DNA of 64,000 nucleotides from Pipra filicauda (GCF_003945595.2 NW_024103718.1:682001-746000); one strand, 5' to 3'; shown: positions 45,240-60,005, counted from the stretch's first letter. Notes: generated by a model from the sequence alone, not told the origin. Numbers and translations: made by a program.

Positions 45240-46260
45240 AACCGGAGAACAAATCTTATTCTATCAATGCCGTACAAATGCAGAATGGAGGCAGGTTTTG
45301 TAAAGAGAGAGGAAACACTTGATGGCCTACATCTTAATTTTAAAAGGCTTTTAACATTGTCTCACCATGGCAACGTACAGGAATATGGCTAGGTGATGCT
45401 GCTCTGTGATGGGTGCAAAACTATTTCTTAGGTGTACTTATGAACAGCTATTAATGAAACTTTGTCAGAAGAGTAAGACTCATCAAACAAGGTTCCAGAG
45501 TCTGATCTTGGTCTGTTTCTATTTATTTTTTCACTCTTGACCAGGTTGACAGAAAATAAATTACACTCATCTAATTTCAGATACAAGTAAGTGGAAAGGC
45601 ACAGAAAGTATTCAGGAGGAAAGAATTAAAATTACAGAAGATCTTGTAAATTGAAGAAATAGTCTGGAAAAACAAAAGAAAGTATGCTATTCAACAGAGA
45701 CAAATGTACATTTAAAAAGAAATAAGTAAACAAATAAAGGATGGGAAACAGCGATGGCAGCTCTTTCAACAGGACGCAAGGGCTGTAATAAATCAGAAAA
45801 ACATGAATCACCCACAGCATGCTGTTCTGAAAATGGAAAACATCTCACTGGGATGTAGAAACTGTAACAGAGCTTTACAACACATAAAGTAATGGCTCTA
45901 CTGGGGTATTCTGACAGTACTGCACTTCAACAAAGTGGTGAATCAGCCACAGAAGGTCTAGAGAAGGACAGTAAGAACAATTTAAGGTATAAAATATAAC
46001 AGCAAAAGACTGAAGCATTTAGAGCTATATGGAGGCATAAGGAAAGATGCAAAAAAGCTATTTTTTTAAGGTTTTGTCTGTGCCAATAGTGAATAAGGTG
46101 AGAAATTATGACCTTAAATTGCATAAAGAAGAGAGATTCAGGTTATCCTTTAGGAAAATCTTCCTAAGAGTACAGACAATGAATCAGCACAATAGGGTGC
46201 CTCGAAAGATTATGAAGCCTCCTTCTCATCAGAAGGGGATGGCCTAGATTGTCTTGACAA
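45240..46260 (+). mobile_element. Ancient CR1/L3 LINE relic
   Basis: Very diverged, but the landmarks of CR1/L3 reverse transcriptase and 3' region appear in order: aaaaggcttttaacattgtc tcacc (45340), gaattaaaattacagaagat cttg (45624), a block before acaaatgtacattta (45700), caggacgcaagggctg (45770), then tgcaaaaaagc and the 3' stretch to about 46250. Many stops and deletions mark it as dead and old. Confidence 0.65.
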
Positions 46261-47211
46261 GATGAATTCAAGCCCCATTTATCAGTAGTCTATAGCTATG
46301 TTCTTCCTTATGCAGTACATACATACTTGCATGGAAGCATACATAAAATAGATAAACAGAACACCTCAAAACTAAAAATAAAAACTTGGGAAAGAAATAA
46401 ATTTTATTTTTTTAAATAAGTATTAAAACTTATACTATTATCTTTCCAATTTCCATCCTTTTAAAGCCAAAGCCATTCATAAAAGTGGGAGCAGAGTATG
46501 GCTAAAATCAAGGTATTTTCCAAATATGAAACTATCTAATTGGCATAGCCCCCAGTATTAAAATCTCTATTAGCTTTTATCTGATTAGGACAACTTGGTT
46601 TTCACCCAGTAATAAAATTGTAAAAATCCCTCCTTTTTTCTTTATAGAGAAGAAAAATAACAGAAATTATCAAATTCAAATGTTCATGGCTTGTACTTAT
46701 ATGCTGCAAACTAAATATTACTAATTTTACAATAGCGGCCAAACTGTTATCTCTTGTGTTTTGTGTAACGATAGATTTCAGGATCCAACAGGATAGGCTG
46801 TATCATAACATCTTCAAGTAAAAATCAATGAATGTATACAATAAAACAGTACAGTTGCATAGAGAAGACTTCATTACTTACCTATTAATTACATACAAAT
46901 GTGCATCACAAAATGGATATTTATAAAATATTGATAAACTCACTGGTTATAATCCTGTTTTATAACACTCCTGATTTGAGGAAGCATATTTAACATTTTG
47001 TAACAAAGCCTGTGTCTTACCCAGTATTTTAAAGTTTAGTAATCAGCTTTCAATTGATATTCAATTTACTGCTGGCTACTGTACTGAAAGGTGCTATATC
47101 CTGTTTACCTATTTCTAGACAAAAACAATTTATCAGTGACAAGTCTTCTATGTCTACTAGCAGTCTCTGACCTTTAAAATGCAACACTCAAAAAGACATA
47201 TTGATAAGTGT

Positions 47212-47350
47212 AACTGTGACTCAGGAGACCAAGTCTTCAGTCCTGTTTTTTCACCCAGCATCGCAGGCATGGACAAACTATTTCACCTGTCTTTGCCAAC
47301 CTGCCTCCATCATTAAAAACATACTGGCCTCCTTTATTAAGCACTCTGGA
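47212..47350 (+). mobile_element. MIR-like SINE relic
   Basis: gtgactcaggagaccaagtc ttcagtcctg, then actatttcacctgtctttgc, and cctcctttattaagcactct gga follow the order of the MIR core and 3' end (sequence from memory: ...caggagacctgggtt..., ...tcacctctctgtgcctc..., ...cctcctttgtaaagcgcttt...). It is heavily mutated, as expected for a repeat that predates birds. Confidence 0.7.
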
Positions 47351-48932
47351 CCTCATTCAAATCATCTACCCATTTAAGCTTGTCTAAGGCATTGCAACTG
47401 CTTTTTGTGGGTGACTAGGTAGGCAGCTAGAATAACACCCTTCAATGCCACAAATAATTTCACATGTCAAGGTGACTTCAATCTGAGGCCTTATTCCACT
47501 GAGGATACATCTATCTTATGTTCCCCTGTCAAACCATCTTGAACTTGAGAACTCATGTGCAGATGGTTTTAGGTTCTACTGTGAACTCAGCCCATGTTCA
47601 TCCAGGCATAGCAATAATTCTGAAGGTTGACTGAGAGATCTGACAGGGTTATCCTTTGATGTCTACTGAAGAAAAAATTTATATAAAATTTGATACTGTC
47701 AATAGTGCTATTCAGCTAGCAGTACTCGTACAACTGGTACGCTTCTGACTCCCAGAGGAAACAGAACAGTGCTTGGTTGAAATCAGGTTTTTCTCCCTTT
47801 CTCACAAGAAAAAAGAAAGGACACAAATGGCAGTTGCTGTCCAGAAATTATTTGGTATCACAGAGTACTTCTTGTAGCAGGATTCTGAAACTACTTCTTG
47901 CAACTCTCTGGCTCATTCTGTATATTCAGCAACCTGGGAACCAACTGAAGTAATTTCAGCTGTAAAGGCTTTCAATACTCAAAAAACTATTCTGGATTAC
48001 AGTCATTCAGTCATTAAACCTTTTGACTACCTTCGAACTGGGGACAAGAAAACAGTCTGGAGCCCATGCCAGGAAAAGTGAAAAAAAAAAAAGCTCATCA
48101 AAGTCAAAGAGATGCATCAGAAGGAATGCAGCCTGTGCGTATGCTCTATCATTTGAAGGGACTTCCCTATCTGCCCAGAAATAAAAATTTACAGTTGCAG
48201 GCTCCTATTGGACCTTTGTCTGTTAAATAAATGAGATAACCAAAATGTTCTGACAGAGTAACTGCATATTTTCCATTGGGATGTGGATCTTGCCACAGCT
48301 GCCCATGCTCTTGCCACCTTTCCTGATTTTTTGTTCTACACTCATTTCCCCATGGGGATAGCACGACACATTTCATCTATCAGAGATCATATTCTCCTGG
48401 TGACTCTGCAGGGTTTTTCACAGAACACAAATTGCACCTGTATTGCAAAATCTTCCTGACTCTCAATCATTTTTCTGGGTGACGTTCTGACTAACACAGT
48501 CTGGATCAAGATTGGCACAGATACACATGATATCACTTTCTCACTCCTCTTCTTAGTAACAAGATGATTATCAAAGTGATTCTGGCTGGTTTTTTTTTTT
48601 TTCCCATAGGAATTATTACTAAAATCAGACAAACAGGATGAATTATATAGTCCAAAATGAATCATAAATAAAACACAGAAATTAGTCTGGTTTGTATACT
48701 GGTGATAATCAACAGTTGACTCCTTATGAAGACACTGTTTTAAAGTTATTTAAATCCTGAGATCCCAGGCAATGTAAAAATGTATCATAACTGCAAAGCA
48801 AACAGCAAGCTTCTCTTTCTGGCATGTGCTCTACTTGAGCAGAATACTGACTGCACTTGATGTCTTTTCAGCACAAACATTTGTTCTATTCATTTAAAAA
48901 ACATTTTTAAATGGATACTGAAATTGATTTTA

Positions 48933-49118
<186 letters not shown>

Positions 49119-50394
49119 TTAAGGTGTTACATAAACTAAGACAATAGCAAAACTAAATATTTGAAAGCGAGAGGACTATAGTGAAAAGTACATCAGCTGT
49201 TATTTTTACTATCTGATGTTCTTTGGTATACGCTATTTTCATTAATTAAGGACTTATTGTAAAGGGCAAGCTAACACTCTCCTAAAACTTCAGCCTTATG
49301 TAGCGATAGTGCAAATACTAACAGCAGAAATTTCATACTAATGCCTAGAGGCCCCATAAAAACAGAGACTCTCCAAGAAATGGAGGATTTGACACTCAGC
49401 TGTTCCAAATGCTCTTTAATGCAATTTGGACACTTAGTGTTTCGGGCTTCTTTGCAGATCCTGAGAGTGTGTTCAACTGCAGTCAATACTATGACTTTGA
49501 CTTCCAAAGGCGTTACCTGTGCTAGCTCTGACACTCCTTAAAGGAACACTGTGGATGACTTGTCAGTCATCTGAACATTCAGATTGTAATTTGGTCAGGC
49601 CAGGTTTCCACCATGGATGGAGGGTCACAGGAAAGAAGTCAAACCATTACACGTCTAGTATCATTAGTATCTGTGACAGGCTCTGCTATGACTGAAACAG
49701 ATCTGATTCCCTTTTAGACCAGTCCAGTAATGATTTGGTAGAATAGGTGAAAACATTTTAACTGGTTTGAATTGGTTCAAACTGATTTATGTTGGTGACC
49801 GTAACATTGAAAAATAGAAAGATCATGAGACAAGGGCCAGTGCCTCAACACAATGTGTTGATCATTTTTTACTGTTGTCAGAGGCCGAGCATCACTTGTC
49901 TTCCCAGCTCCTCTGGCAGCTGTGGCTGAGCTGCTGGAGGCTCTTCATGCTGGACCACAATGGGAGTTCAGGTAGGCCCAACACTAAGGGACATAGAAGC
50001 TAAAAGGAGAGGGAGGACAAGTTTGTTGCTCCCTGTTCTGTTAAATACATGCCTGTGGCATGTACACATAAATATGGCTTATCTAAGTACTCCAAACTTT
50101 GGGAAGGAGAAGCTCAGGCAGCTGATTCCTGCTAATAATTTACAGCACCCAGTTAATAATCACAATACATAGTATTTTGCCAAAACCAAACACTGATCGT
50201 CCTATTTCCTAAGTTGCAGTTTAGTTAAGAGGTAACTTTAGCAAACTGTTCCCCTCCATCCTGAGCACGTCCCTGTTAGTGTCTGCAAAGCAACACAGCA
50301 CAGAAGTGGGAAATATATTACCTTAGGGCAAATATACTGAAAGACAATATATTAGCAGTAGTAAAAAATTACAGTATCTATACATTGAATTTAG

Positions 50395-51700
50395 AATTAA
50401 AAGAAAGTATTAGGTCATCTAATCAAACTTCATTTTGTTTCCCTTCTATGAAACCTTATAGCTTGTGTCTGTCTCCTAGATGTGTATCTATTCTTGACTA
50501 GCTTGCAGAAAAACAATCATAAGCATGGAAACTTTTTTTTTTATAGCAAAAACTGTTTCACTGTTAAAAAATGTTCCTAATTTATCACCTTAATTTGTTT
50601 GTCTTCAACTGTTGGCTTCCTATTCTTGTTATACTTTTTTACGCTAGACTGCACAGAACCTTAATTCCTAGTATTTTCTCTGTGTGAATCCACTGAAAAA
50701 AAATTAAGCACCTTTCAATATGCTTTTTAATAAACTAACATTATTGAGCTCTTTAGGTCTTTTACTGCAAAGCATGTTCTCCAGTGTTCTCATTTTCATG
50801 TTCTTCTATTATTCCATCAATTTTTCAAATACAAAATAGGATCAAAACCATGTATGCAATATTAATCAAAATTTGTATGAGTTCCACACATAAAGGAACA
50901 TTAATTAATTTTTCTTTCTGTGTACAGTCTAGGAAAGCACTGGCTTTTTCTTGCCATGATGTTACTGGGACAAATATGAGAGCATACCTTGTTATATCCC
51001 CTCATCTCAAACTCTCATGTAGCATCTATATTCTATAATATTTCCATCCTCTTTTTATTCCAGAGGCCATAGGTCGTAAGATTGGCTTTCAGTGATCCTA
51101 CTGCTATAACTTTGCATTTGGCTGTATTAAAGCACATTTTGGTTTGTAGGATCAAGGTAACCAAATGATTCTGATAACTTGTCAGAGTGCCTTGTCCTTA
51201 TCATTATTTATGTTTCTATCCTTATTCTTCATTTTGTACATGTTTCTCCCTCATTGATTCTGGTAGATCATGATAATGATTTCACTCACAAGTATTTTTT
51301 GACATATCAGTTAATCAATTTTCAGCCCATTTAGCTTGTGCTTTATTGATATTATATAGTGCAAACTTTTTAATCAGTCATGTTATTGAATGAATTGCTT
51401 TACAAAGTCTAAGTTAGGCAATTTTATTAGACAAATCTGTAATCTTATAAAAATCATGTTACTATGATGAGAATTATTTTCTCTAAACCCCTTCTTCCTT
51501 CCATTTATTATATTAACTTTCTTTACTCTTTACCAATTAGACTTTTTATCAGCTCACTCTTTCTTTTGTCTTGGTTGATGTCGGGCTAACCAGTTTTGCT
51601 GCTTGTTCTTTAGAAATTAATGGTACACTAGCATTCTTCTGGAATTTCCCTGCTATTTCAAGATTTATTAAAAATTAATAGAAGAGATGCCCTCAGTTAT
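50395..51700 (-). mobile_element. Ancient CR1/L3 LINE relic, reverse
   Basis: Read on the plus strand, the blocks match the reverse complement of an old CR1/L3: tail attaggtcatctaatcaaac ttc (50408), ctagactgcacagaacctta attcc (50645), actttgcatttggctgtatt (51110), ttgtcagagtgccttgtcct (51179), attatatagtgcaaactttt (51350) and ttgatgtcgggctaaccagt (51575). The order is right over 1.3 kb, though AT drift is heavy. The 84-codon ORF at 50784-51038 lies within it and is not a gene. Confidence 0.7.
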
Positions 51701-54439
51701 TTGGGCCTGTTGATTTGAATAAAATTATCCCTAGCAGATGCTTTCTGATATTCTCCTCAGTTACTAATTCTTGATAAGTGAAATCTGTGTTTGCCAAGCT
51801 AAAATGTAAAATATGGAATGTTGCCAAAGCTTAAGCTTTGTGTTTATACTGTTTGTAAAGCCATGAGTCCTGTAAGCATGCCCTATCTTATTTTTAATGT
51901 GATAAAAATAATTAATAGATATCAGAGACAATCTGTTACCAGAAAGGGTTGAAAGCTTTATAGTTGTAATTACAGATATAATTATGAAAAACGTTAAATA
52001 TGGATGAAGTTTTCACACTCACAGTTTAAAAGATAAAACAGACTTTGTTGTTGGATTAAAAACAGAAAACTGGTTCTGTAAGTACAGTACATGATCACTT
52101 TAGACTTAAATTTGAATAAAAGTAAAACATAACATTTAAAAATGACCCTTGGAATGCTAAGATTATAAAATATCAGAGGAATATTGGTGCCTAAACAAAT
52201 CTGTAATCCTTAAACTAGAAAAGTGCTCTCTGAAATTTCTTCAACTGTCACCAGTGATTTTGGGTGACTCTGCTACTGAAGTCTCCAGAAGCTGTAATGA
52301 CAGCTTTGTCCTAAGCAGCAATCTCTTTCTGCACAAATTAGAAGATCTGTCAGTAGATCTTAACTGCAGTACTACTCTCGCTCACTGAAGTTAATGATTA
52401 TATATGTGTCTGACTTCAGTGACAGAAGAGTTTGCTGACACTGAGTATACTTGGAAAACAGTACACCCAATAATAATGATAAACTACTACTGCAAATTTT
52501 AGAAATACCAATATAACTGATTTATATGTTAATACTGTCCTTGTTAAGCTGAGGTCATAATGTGGTAATAAATATGAAAATGATAAATAGAAAACTTCAT
52601 TACAGAAACAAAGCTGTTATAATTATTAAAGTACAATATCATTATTCTAACAATTGTGCAGGAGCAGCTGTTATTACTGTTAGGTCTGTAAAAAGAGCAC
52701 CAGTGTAAGAAAGTGGTCTAGGAAACATCTGTTAATAGCAGTTGTACGTTCAGAGTTTCCCACTGGAGAAAATGGATTTGACTGGATCAGCACAGTAAGA
52801 ATTAAGATATGGCTTTGGGAATAAGACACGTTTAAAAGGACAAATCAAAGGAAATTTGCCTAGGTGCTTAGACTGTTTTCATGGTCACTAAGCAACAAAT
52901 AAACTTTAATCTTTCTCCATGTTTGTTTTTTTTTGAAAGGACTCAGATAAAAAGCAAGTACTTTTCCATCTAGGTTTCCTATCTTTTAAGTTCCCAGAGT
53001 CTCTGAAAACAAGTGTAACTTGGAATAAAAAAGAAATATTTTAATATTTTTGACTACCTAATGCTATTGGCAGCTATATAGCAGTTGCCATCTGAGCTTC
53101 TAAGAGGATATATTCTAAAGAGAAAAGTTATACAAAACTTCCCTTCTGCATGATGTTACTGGTATATTATAGCAAGAACCTTAATTTCATATTTTCTGAT
53201 TTTTATTGGTATAAAATTACAGCCATTAATTATGGTTATGCCACGAGTATCTTTTTTTTTTTTTTAATTCTGTAAATTCTTTAAATTCTTTAAGGAAAAT
53301 CTTTTGATTGGAAAACAGTGTTCTGTGCTCTAAAACTGGCTGGTGGCATAGGGGGAAAGCAAACTAAGGTTGATGACTTGGATGGCAATAGGAAGTGTCA
53401 TTGCTTTTTTTTTTAACTTAAAGGGCCTGTTATCCTTTAAGTTATCCACATGTAGGCATTTGGTGTTACTGATGTATTGAAGACACTCAAGCAGGGCACA
53501 GGCTACCATGACACATCCGAAAAGCACAAGCAATCTCTGTGAGGAAAATAAAATTCAGTTACAAGTCTTGGGTATTCACATGGATTCAATTGCAGGAAGG
53601 AGCTTTAAATCTAGGATGCGAAGTGTTAGTGACTAAACATCTTATTCTGCATTTGATGTGAAAATCTGTTCTTTTGCATGATTAAGTGTTATGAGTAAGG
53701 CATTTGCAAAAAGAAGTTAGTATTTGCTACCCTAGCAATTAGCATTTGCTATATCAGATCTGTGACCTGGGAGATTCCGCTACCATTAATCTGTCAGTCT
53801 ATATATATCTTGCACTTATATTTTGTTGCTTCAAATAATTCTCTACAGCACTGTTAAAATCAGGATGCTTGTGGCACAACTGACCTTACTTTCCGACTAT
53901 GAATTCAGCTTGTAAATTACATCTCATTTCATAAAATACTGATATGATATGGAATTTAGAGCCTGAAATAAAAAAATTAATGGGCTATGTTAATTGTCCA
54001 GAATGGTGCAGTGAAGTTGTTCCAGAGCAGTAGATCACTCTGGTTTTCAAAATGATGACAAATTAAGAGATATAATTCGCCTATATATGTAAGAGAGCGG
54101 TATACTAATACTCATGAGACAACTTGTCTAAAGTCAATGTAGAACCACAGTATCACTACATCAGAAAACATTTATTGAGAAATCCTAGGCCAGAATCCAT
54201 TTAATGTGAGCTTCAGGAACAAGTTATCTGCACCATGGAGCTCTCTGAGTTTATTTTAAGTTATTGCTAGATTCTCACTAGCTTGTTACTGTGCCCTTGT
54301 GTTCTGGCAATACGGCAAAGCAGAAGCATCTTTTAGAAACATGTAGAGAAATGGAAATTTTTTATCAAAATTGTATGTTCAGAGTTAGGTGTCTAGCAGA
54401 AGAGGAAACTATTAATTCTTGATATCTTAAAGAGAAAAC

Positions 54440-54900
54440 TCTTATCAGTCATCTGATCCAAACTTATTTCTGTATTACTACTTTCTACACAGCAGTGCCC
54501 ATTTTGTGTTTAGGTTCTATCACTTTCTGAATTCATTACTTGACATTAAATCACAGTTATTGAGAGTAACCTTTAAAGTCTTCAGAACTGCATAATCTTT
54601 CTCTGTTCTCAAAGGTTTTTGTTATCCTTCATCATATGCTCGGTGTGATTTTGATGATGCAGGGTTCACAAGGTCCCCCAGGTCACTAATGAAAATGGAT
54701 AGCACAGAATACAGTGCCAATTCCTCTGAGATCCTAGTTAATGTATTGCTCCCTGTTTCACTGCTGTACGGTTGCTACTTACTTGCTTCATGATCTACCA
54801 GCCATTTTTTGTGTCTGCTGTGGTATTTTTACCAACGCAGTAGCTCTTCAGTCAGCAGCTGTGCTGTGCAGTACCTGGTTTTGGTGCAGAGACAGACATA
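54440..54900 (-). mobile_element. Ancient CR1/L3 relic, reverse
   Basis: A worn tail (cagtcatctgatccaaac, 54447) and then cccccaggtcactaatgaaa atggatagcacagaatacag (54676-54715), followed by a gatctaccagccattttttg block, match the reverse complement of the CR1/L3 region around the end of the reverse transcriptase. Intervening parts are lost. Confidence 0.5.
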
Positions 54901-56696
54901 GGGTTCCCTTCAACTAATACAGGAAATCCTTCAGCTCCAGCTAAGTCATTTTTACTTGTTGACTTCTTTACCTAATTAGTCAACTGTAATAATTTTTTAT
55001 TATCTTATCAATAAATATCTGTCTTAGTTTTTTATTTAATTTTCTGGATCTGAAAACTACATGAGTAGCTTGGTAATTTTGAATTGCTTTCTGGTGATAT
55101 CTTAGAAAATTAACAGAATACCAGAAAAAAAAATCCCTTTTTTCCTCCTTTTCTATTTTCAGCAGAGAAATCAGGCTAACAGAAAACAGGAAGCTAGAAG
55201 CTATGTTGGGTAATTTGTCTCTTAAGTTGTCAAAACCTCTCTTTGAAGAATTGCCTTAATAAGGAGAAGGTACTAAAAGATTGTGCTCACATGGGCACAT
55301 GATGGTTGAAAGACCAGTTTCGCAACAGATGCTGTGGAAAACAGCCACTTTACTGCCAAGACACATCAACTCAGGTTCTTCTTGTGGTGTACATATGTAT
55401 GTATGTAGTCAGAATGTTCTTCAGGCAATTAAAAACATGTCAGAGTAACAGTCCTATGCCTTTTGCAACAATCTTGTTATTGAAGGATGTCTATCAAGTG
55501 ATGTGGAGTCAATTATCTCCTTCTGGATCCTTTGCATTCCTTTGAAGAACTAATTTCTGAGCTTGTTTGCTGGGTTGAAGCTGCACTCCATACTGCACTC
55601 TATACTCTGCATGGAAATATTCGGTTGATCTACTGGGATGAATTGTTTCTTGTTCATAATTTGATCAAGGCACCCTATTGAGCAAGATGTTTAAGCACAT
55701 TGCCTAATTGAACTTTTGAGATGCTTAAAATTAGTTATGTGCTGAATCAGCACCTCAGTACTTAATTCATGTTGAATATGGCCTATGAAGGAATAAAACA
55801 ATTGAAATCATCTTATATTGAAAACATCTGGTGATATTCTACCCATTTCTAGATATCTAATATTTTCTAGTCCATGTGTACTAGTTTATGCTTATTTATT
55901 GTCTTGAGGCAGAACAAAATTAGCCCATAGTAACAGTGGCCCAAAAAAGGCCTGTATCTGTACAGGTGCTATAAGCAGAGATTCTTCCTTTTTAGCCTAA
56001 GTCATACTCAATGCATGTAAGAGCTTTTTTTTTCTTCAAAAGGAGGTTAAATAAAAAAATAATCTACGTTTATATTAAGCACTTAAAATGAATGCTTTGC
56101 ATTGTAGTGATTTAGGCAGCAATACTTTTAATAATATGCCCTCATGCTGCTGGCCTCTTGGGATTTGAGGGTTTTTCTAATGCAAACCATAATGTGAAAT
56201 TCATCAACTACCAGTAGCTGGGGATCTGAATCTGCTTGAGCCAATGTATTAATTTTAATTTCTAAAAATACTTGTAAAATACTGTCTTATGATAATCCTA
56301 TATATTATAATGGCTTTTGGATGGCAGTATCATAAATCTAACATACTTAAAGCATACAACTGGGTATGAATTAACATATTCTACTATAAAGGAATTAGGG
56401 TGCCCAGATTAATTTTTAAATCCTTGAGTTATATGTACTAAGCATGTTTACAAAAAGTGGAATGAGTACGTGTATGCTTGTGTATCTGTCTATCTTTTCA
56501 GTTACACACACAGTGAAATTTCAGGGTGTTCTTTAAAACTTCATCTGGAATTTACAAGTCTGTGTGTGCATCCACGTAGATATGTATGTGTAGCACTATA
56601 CCTGATGAGAAACTTGTTTAAACATGTTTTAAAATGGCTCTTTGTGGTCCCTTTGCAAACACGTGTTTCTTCTTCCCAACAGCAACTGTTATGCAG

Positions 56697-56993
56697 GAAT
56701 GTCCTGGGAAAGGTGTCCTGAGGTGTCCCATAACCCCTTCCTATTGGCTGCACCTACCTGATGGTTACCCTGAACTTGTGATTGGTTCCCCTTTGACCCT
56801 CCTAAAAGCATAAACCCCTTAAACTACGCCCGGTGTGCTGTCTCTGTGCCTGCCATGGAGCCACGTGCACCTCTCCCCTCCAGGGGGCCTGAAAAACCCT
56901 GTTTGGAGTACAAGACGTCGGAAATGGTTCTTCAGACGGAGAAGGAACTAGAGCTGGGCTCCCCCACGTCGAGGATGGGGAAAGGGAAACCCA
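56697..56993 (+). mobile_element. Probable retroviral LTR with promoter-like boxes
   Basis: A roughly 300-bp, relatively G+C-rich block in AT-rich intron. It has two inverted CCAAT boxes (attgg at 56753 and 56781), a TATA-like aagcataaacc at 56807, and then ggtgtgctgtctctgtgcct and a short gcctgaaaaaccctgttt that could be a decayed polyadenylation region. This order (CCAAT, CCAAT, TATA, R, polyA) and the sequence itself resemble a bird endogenous retrovirus LTR as I remember it. Ends are set by TG and CA and are approximate; I see no clear target duplication. No retroviral coding sequence adjoins. Overlapping small ORFs are not genes. Confidence 0.5.
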
Positions 56994-59900
56994 TATGTAT
57001 GTCTCTCTGGTAATCATAAAGAAATGACTACAGGATAGGTGCACCTATAGTTATTTCTCTGCACTTATAATTGCCTAGGAAAAATTTTGTAAGAAGCTTT
57101 GGTTTCACACTGACAGATTTCAATTAATGTCTTGCTATCCCATGCAGTGCATGAAAGCAATAAAAATAATTAAAGCTTCTGTTCACCCAATTTAGTCGTC
57201 AAATGCATCTGTGAGTTAGATTAAAAGAAGAGGACTTTCAGAAGAAAAGTAAGATACTAATTATACTAAAGGGCAGCCTAAAGAGTTTTACCTTTTCTGT
57301 GGACAAGCAAGATTAATTAAAATGATGAATTTTAAGACACTCACTGAAGCCTTGGGATAATGGGGTGAATAGTACAAGATTTTATTTGCAACTTTCAGCA
57401 ATTCATTTTGGATGTTTTTATATCAAAAGTCTGTGCTGTAACCAGGAAGTCAGAATCAACCTGAACATGAATGGAAAATATTATTGACTGCTTTTTTTCT
57501 CAGACCAGAACTTGCCATGATTAGCTTTTCAAGTCTGATTTGAAATTGCCCTAGGACTGGTCCAAAATAAGGATTTTCATTTGCTGGTTGAGAGAATACA
57601 AGCGAGGAGAAAAGCAGGTGTTTCTTATTACTGTATGCCCATTCAGCAGAGTTGGAGTTATGCCTTAGTTCAAAGTTTCTTCTCTTTGGTTTACCCAGCG
57701 GACCCATGAGGCAGTAATTCTGAGTAAAGTTTGATATCATTTTGACTGTAGCATTTTTTCATTTCATATGTGACCTGAGTCTAAAAAATGTGCCTTTGAT
57801 GTTCCATCTATTGCTACTCACCACATAGTATCTCTGAAAAGATTCAAATTAAATCACTGACCCTATCTCACATTTCCGGATGCAAAAATTCAAAGCTCCA
57901 GCTCCTCTTAGTTGAATCTTTAGAAGGAACTGCACAATAAGAGACTGCAGGTCTGATGTCCTGACTTATCCCACCTCATTTTAAGTAATGAAGACAAAGA
58001 GAGAGAAATACATCTGCTGAGTTCAGAGGTTGGTGGTGTCAGCCACACTCCTAAAGCACCTTTCTCTCTCTGACAGCCAGAGAGGAAATTCAAGGCATTT
58101 AGGTTTCTAACACAGGTTTGCTGACATCAAAATCAGATGATACTCTGCTCATGGTAGATCACTTCTGTTAAGCAAAGCCAACGCTGTCATTGTCCAAATG
58201 AAAACAGGGCAGTTGCAGCTAATTAACAATTTTGACAAGCTATTGCTTTGATAACTAGTTACTGGCATTAGGGGAAATTAAATTCCCATCACTCATTTAT
58301 TACCAGTCAAAGTAACAAAGTCACTGAAGTTAATCACAAAAAAATGAGTAAAAGAAGAAATCTTTCCTATGGACAGCCTTCTTCATTAGTTGTCCGGCTT
58401 CCTCTTGCACTATAAAGAAGAGTAGTTTTCCCTCTTCCTTTATATTTAAGAAAGCAAACAGTACCCAATCACCCATTTGGCAAATTCGCTTGAGATCACT
58501 CTTAGAATTCTGTTTTTCTAGTGATTTTTGTCTTTCTCTCAATTTTATGATATACCGGAGGATATTCTGACTTCTGGCATCCTGGCCTCCTGAATGTTTC
58601 CTGTAGAAAGCTCAATACTCATCAATAATTCTGTACAGCAATTATAAGGTAAAAATCTTGTGGCTAAATATAAAACTTTCCTTATGGCAAAGAAGAGATT
58701 AGGTAGTTATGTTCTTCAAATTCTTATACGTATAGTGAGCCAACTTCACAATAATCTATAAAATCCACTGCAGATTACTCAAAAGGATCTATTCTCAAAA
58801 AAATCCCACAAAGGTTGACAGGCTGAGCAGAAGTTCAATAAATTTGATTTCTGCTCTGGGACAGAGAATTGTGTGAACCCAAATGGCTCCAAATCTTAAT
58901 ACAAACAAGTACATGTCATTACTGAGCCATCAGGAGCTGAGGTAATTGGGTTCTCATCACTCTATCCCAGACTGTTGTTAAAAGGTCACCTTTTTGTTTA
59001 AAATGCATTTGGATAAACAAAACACTGTAAAGCCTGTGCTAAATTAATCAATCGTGTAATTACTTTGGACAGCTATCTGTATAAAAGTTCTAATAAAAAA
59101 TAGTATTTCTGCTCAGAAATCATGTGCCCTCTGAAAGTTTCGAGAGCCTCACTCCTGAAGACTGCTTCCCAACACAGGCCACCAACATAGGCCACCACCT
59201 CAACATTCTTTCCACCCTTTTGACTGGATCCCATTTAAAATGAATTACTTTCCTTTTTGACTGGTGCTTTATTTTAATTGTTTTTGGTTGGGGTTTAAAC
59301 AACATCAGGCCTCAAAGAATAAGATTTTTTTCCATTTCTCTTCTTCCTGAGGAGTTTATAGTAGACATGTATTACCAGTAAGAGAGATTGTGAATAAATC
59401 CCAAAGACAATATTAAAGTGGTGCTGGTTGTTGAACTAAAATCAATAAATTAATGTGCTCTGCTAATGAAGTCCTGTTATGTTGATTTTTCAAGCTTGGT
59501 CTTTGATTCCTTCCCTTTCTCAGAAACCTGATTACTCATGCTTACTTTCCCATGGCTGGTGTAAGACAGTATTACAAATTCCTTTTGTTCTTTTTAATCA
59601 TATTTATTTCCTCTACTAGATACTGTGGTGAGCTTTCAGCTCCAATCTTTGAAGCTATTTTCTGACATTTTCGTGGCCTATCCGTAGACAGATGGAAAGA
59701 TCACCAAGAACTTCTTAGCTCTTTCTATTACACAGTAATTATTTTTCTTATCTGTTTTCCTGGGCATCTGCTACTTTAAACAAGAAACCTTAAAAAAGAA
59801 GGATTTTAAATTGACTGCCATGGTGACAAGGCAGACCGGTCTACAGAAATATTCAGCCTATACACCACTGAAAATGTTAAAAAAAAAAGGATCTAAAGAA

Positions 59901-60005
59901 TAACTTTGGGAAAAGAAATAGGTAAGTACCACAATTTATGGCGGTTAGCCATATTAGCCTTTCTCTTTTGATGAGGCTTCCTTTCCCTTAGCTCCATGTA
60001 GACTG

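Noticed and set aside
53330..53533. 67-codon minus-strand ORF with a hydrophobic segment, preceded by an acceptor-like tcctcacag
   Set aside because: NALCN exons on both sides are already contiguous in the protein, there is no fitting donor, and I recognise no family. Treated as chance.
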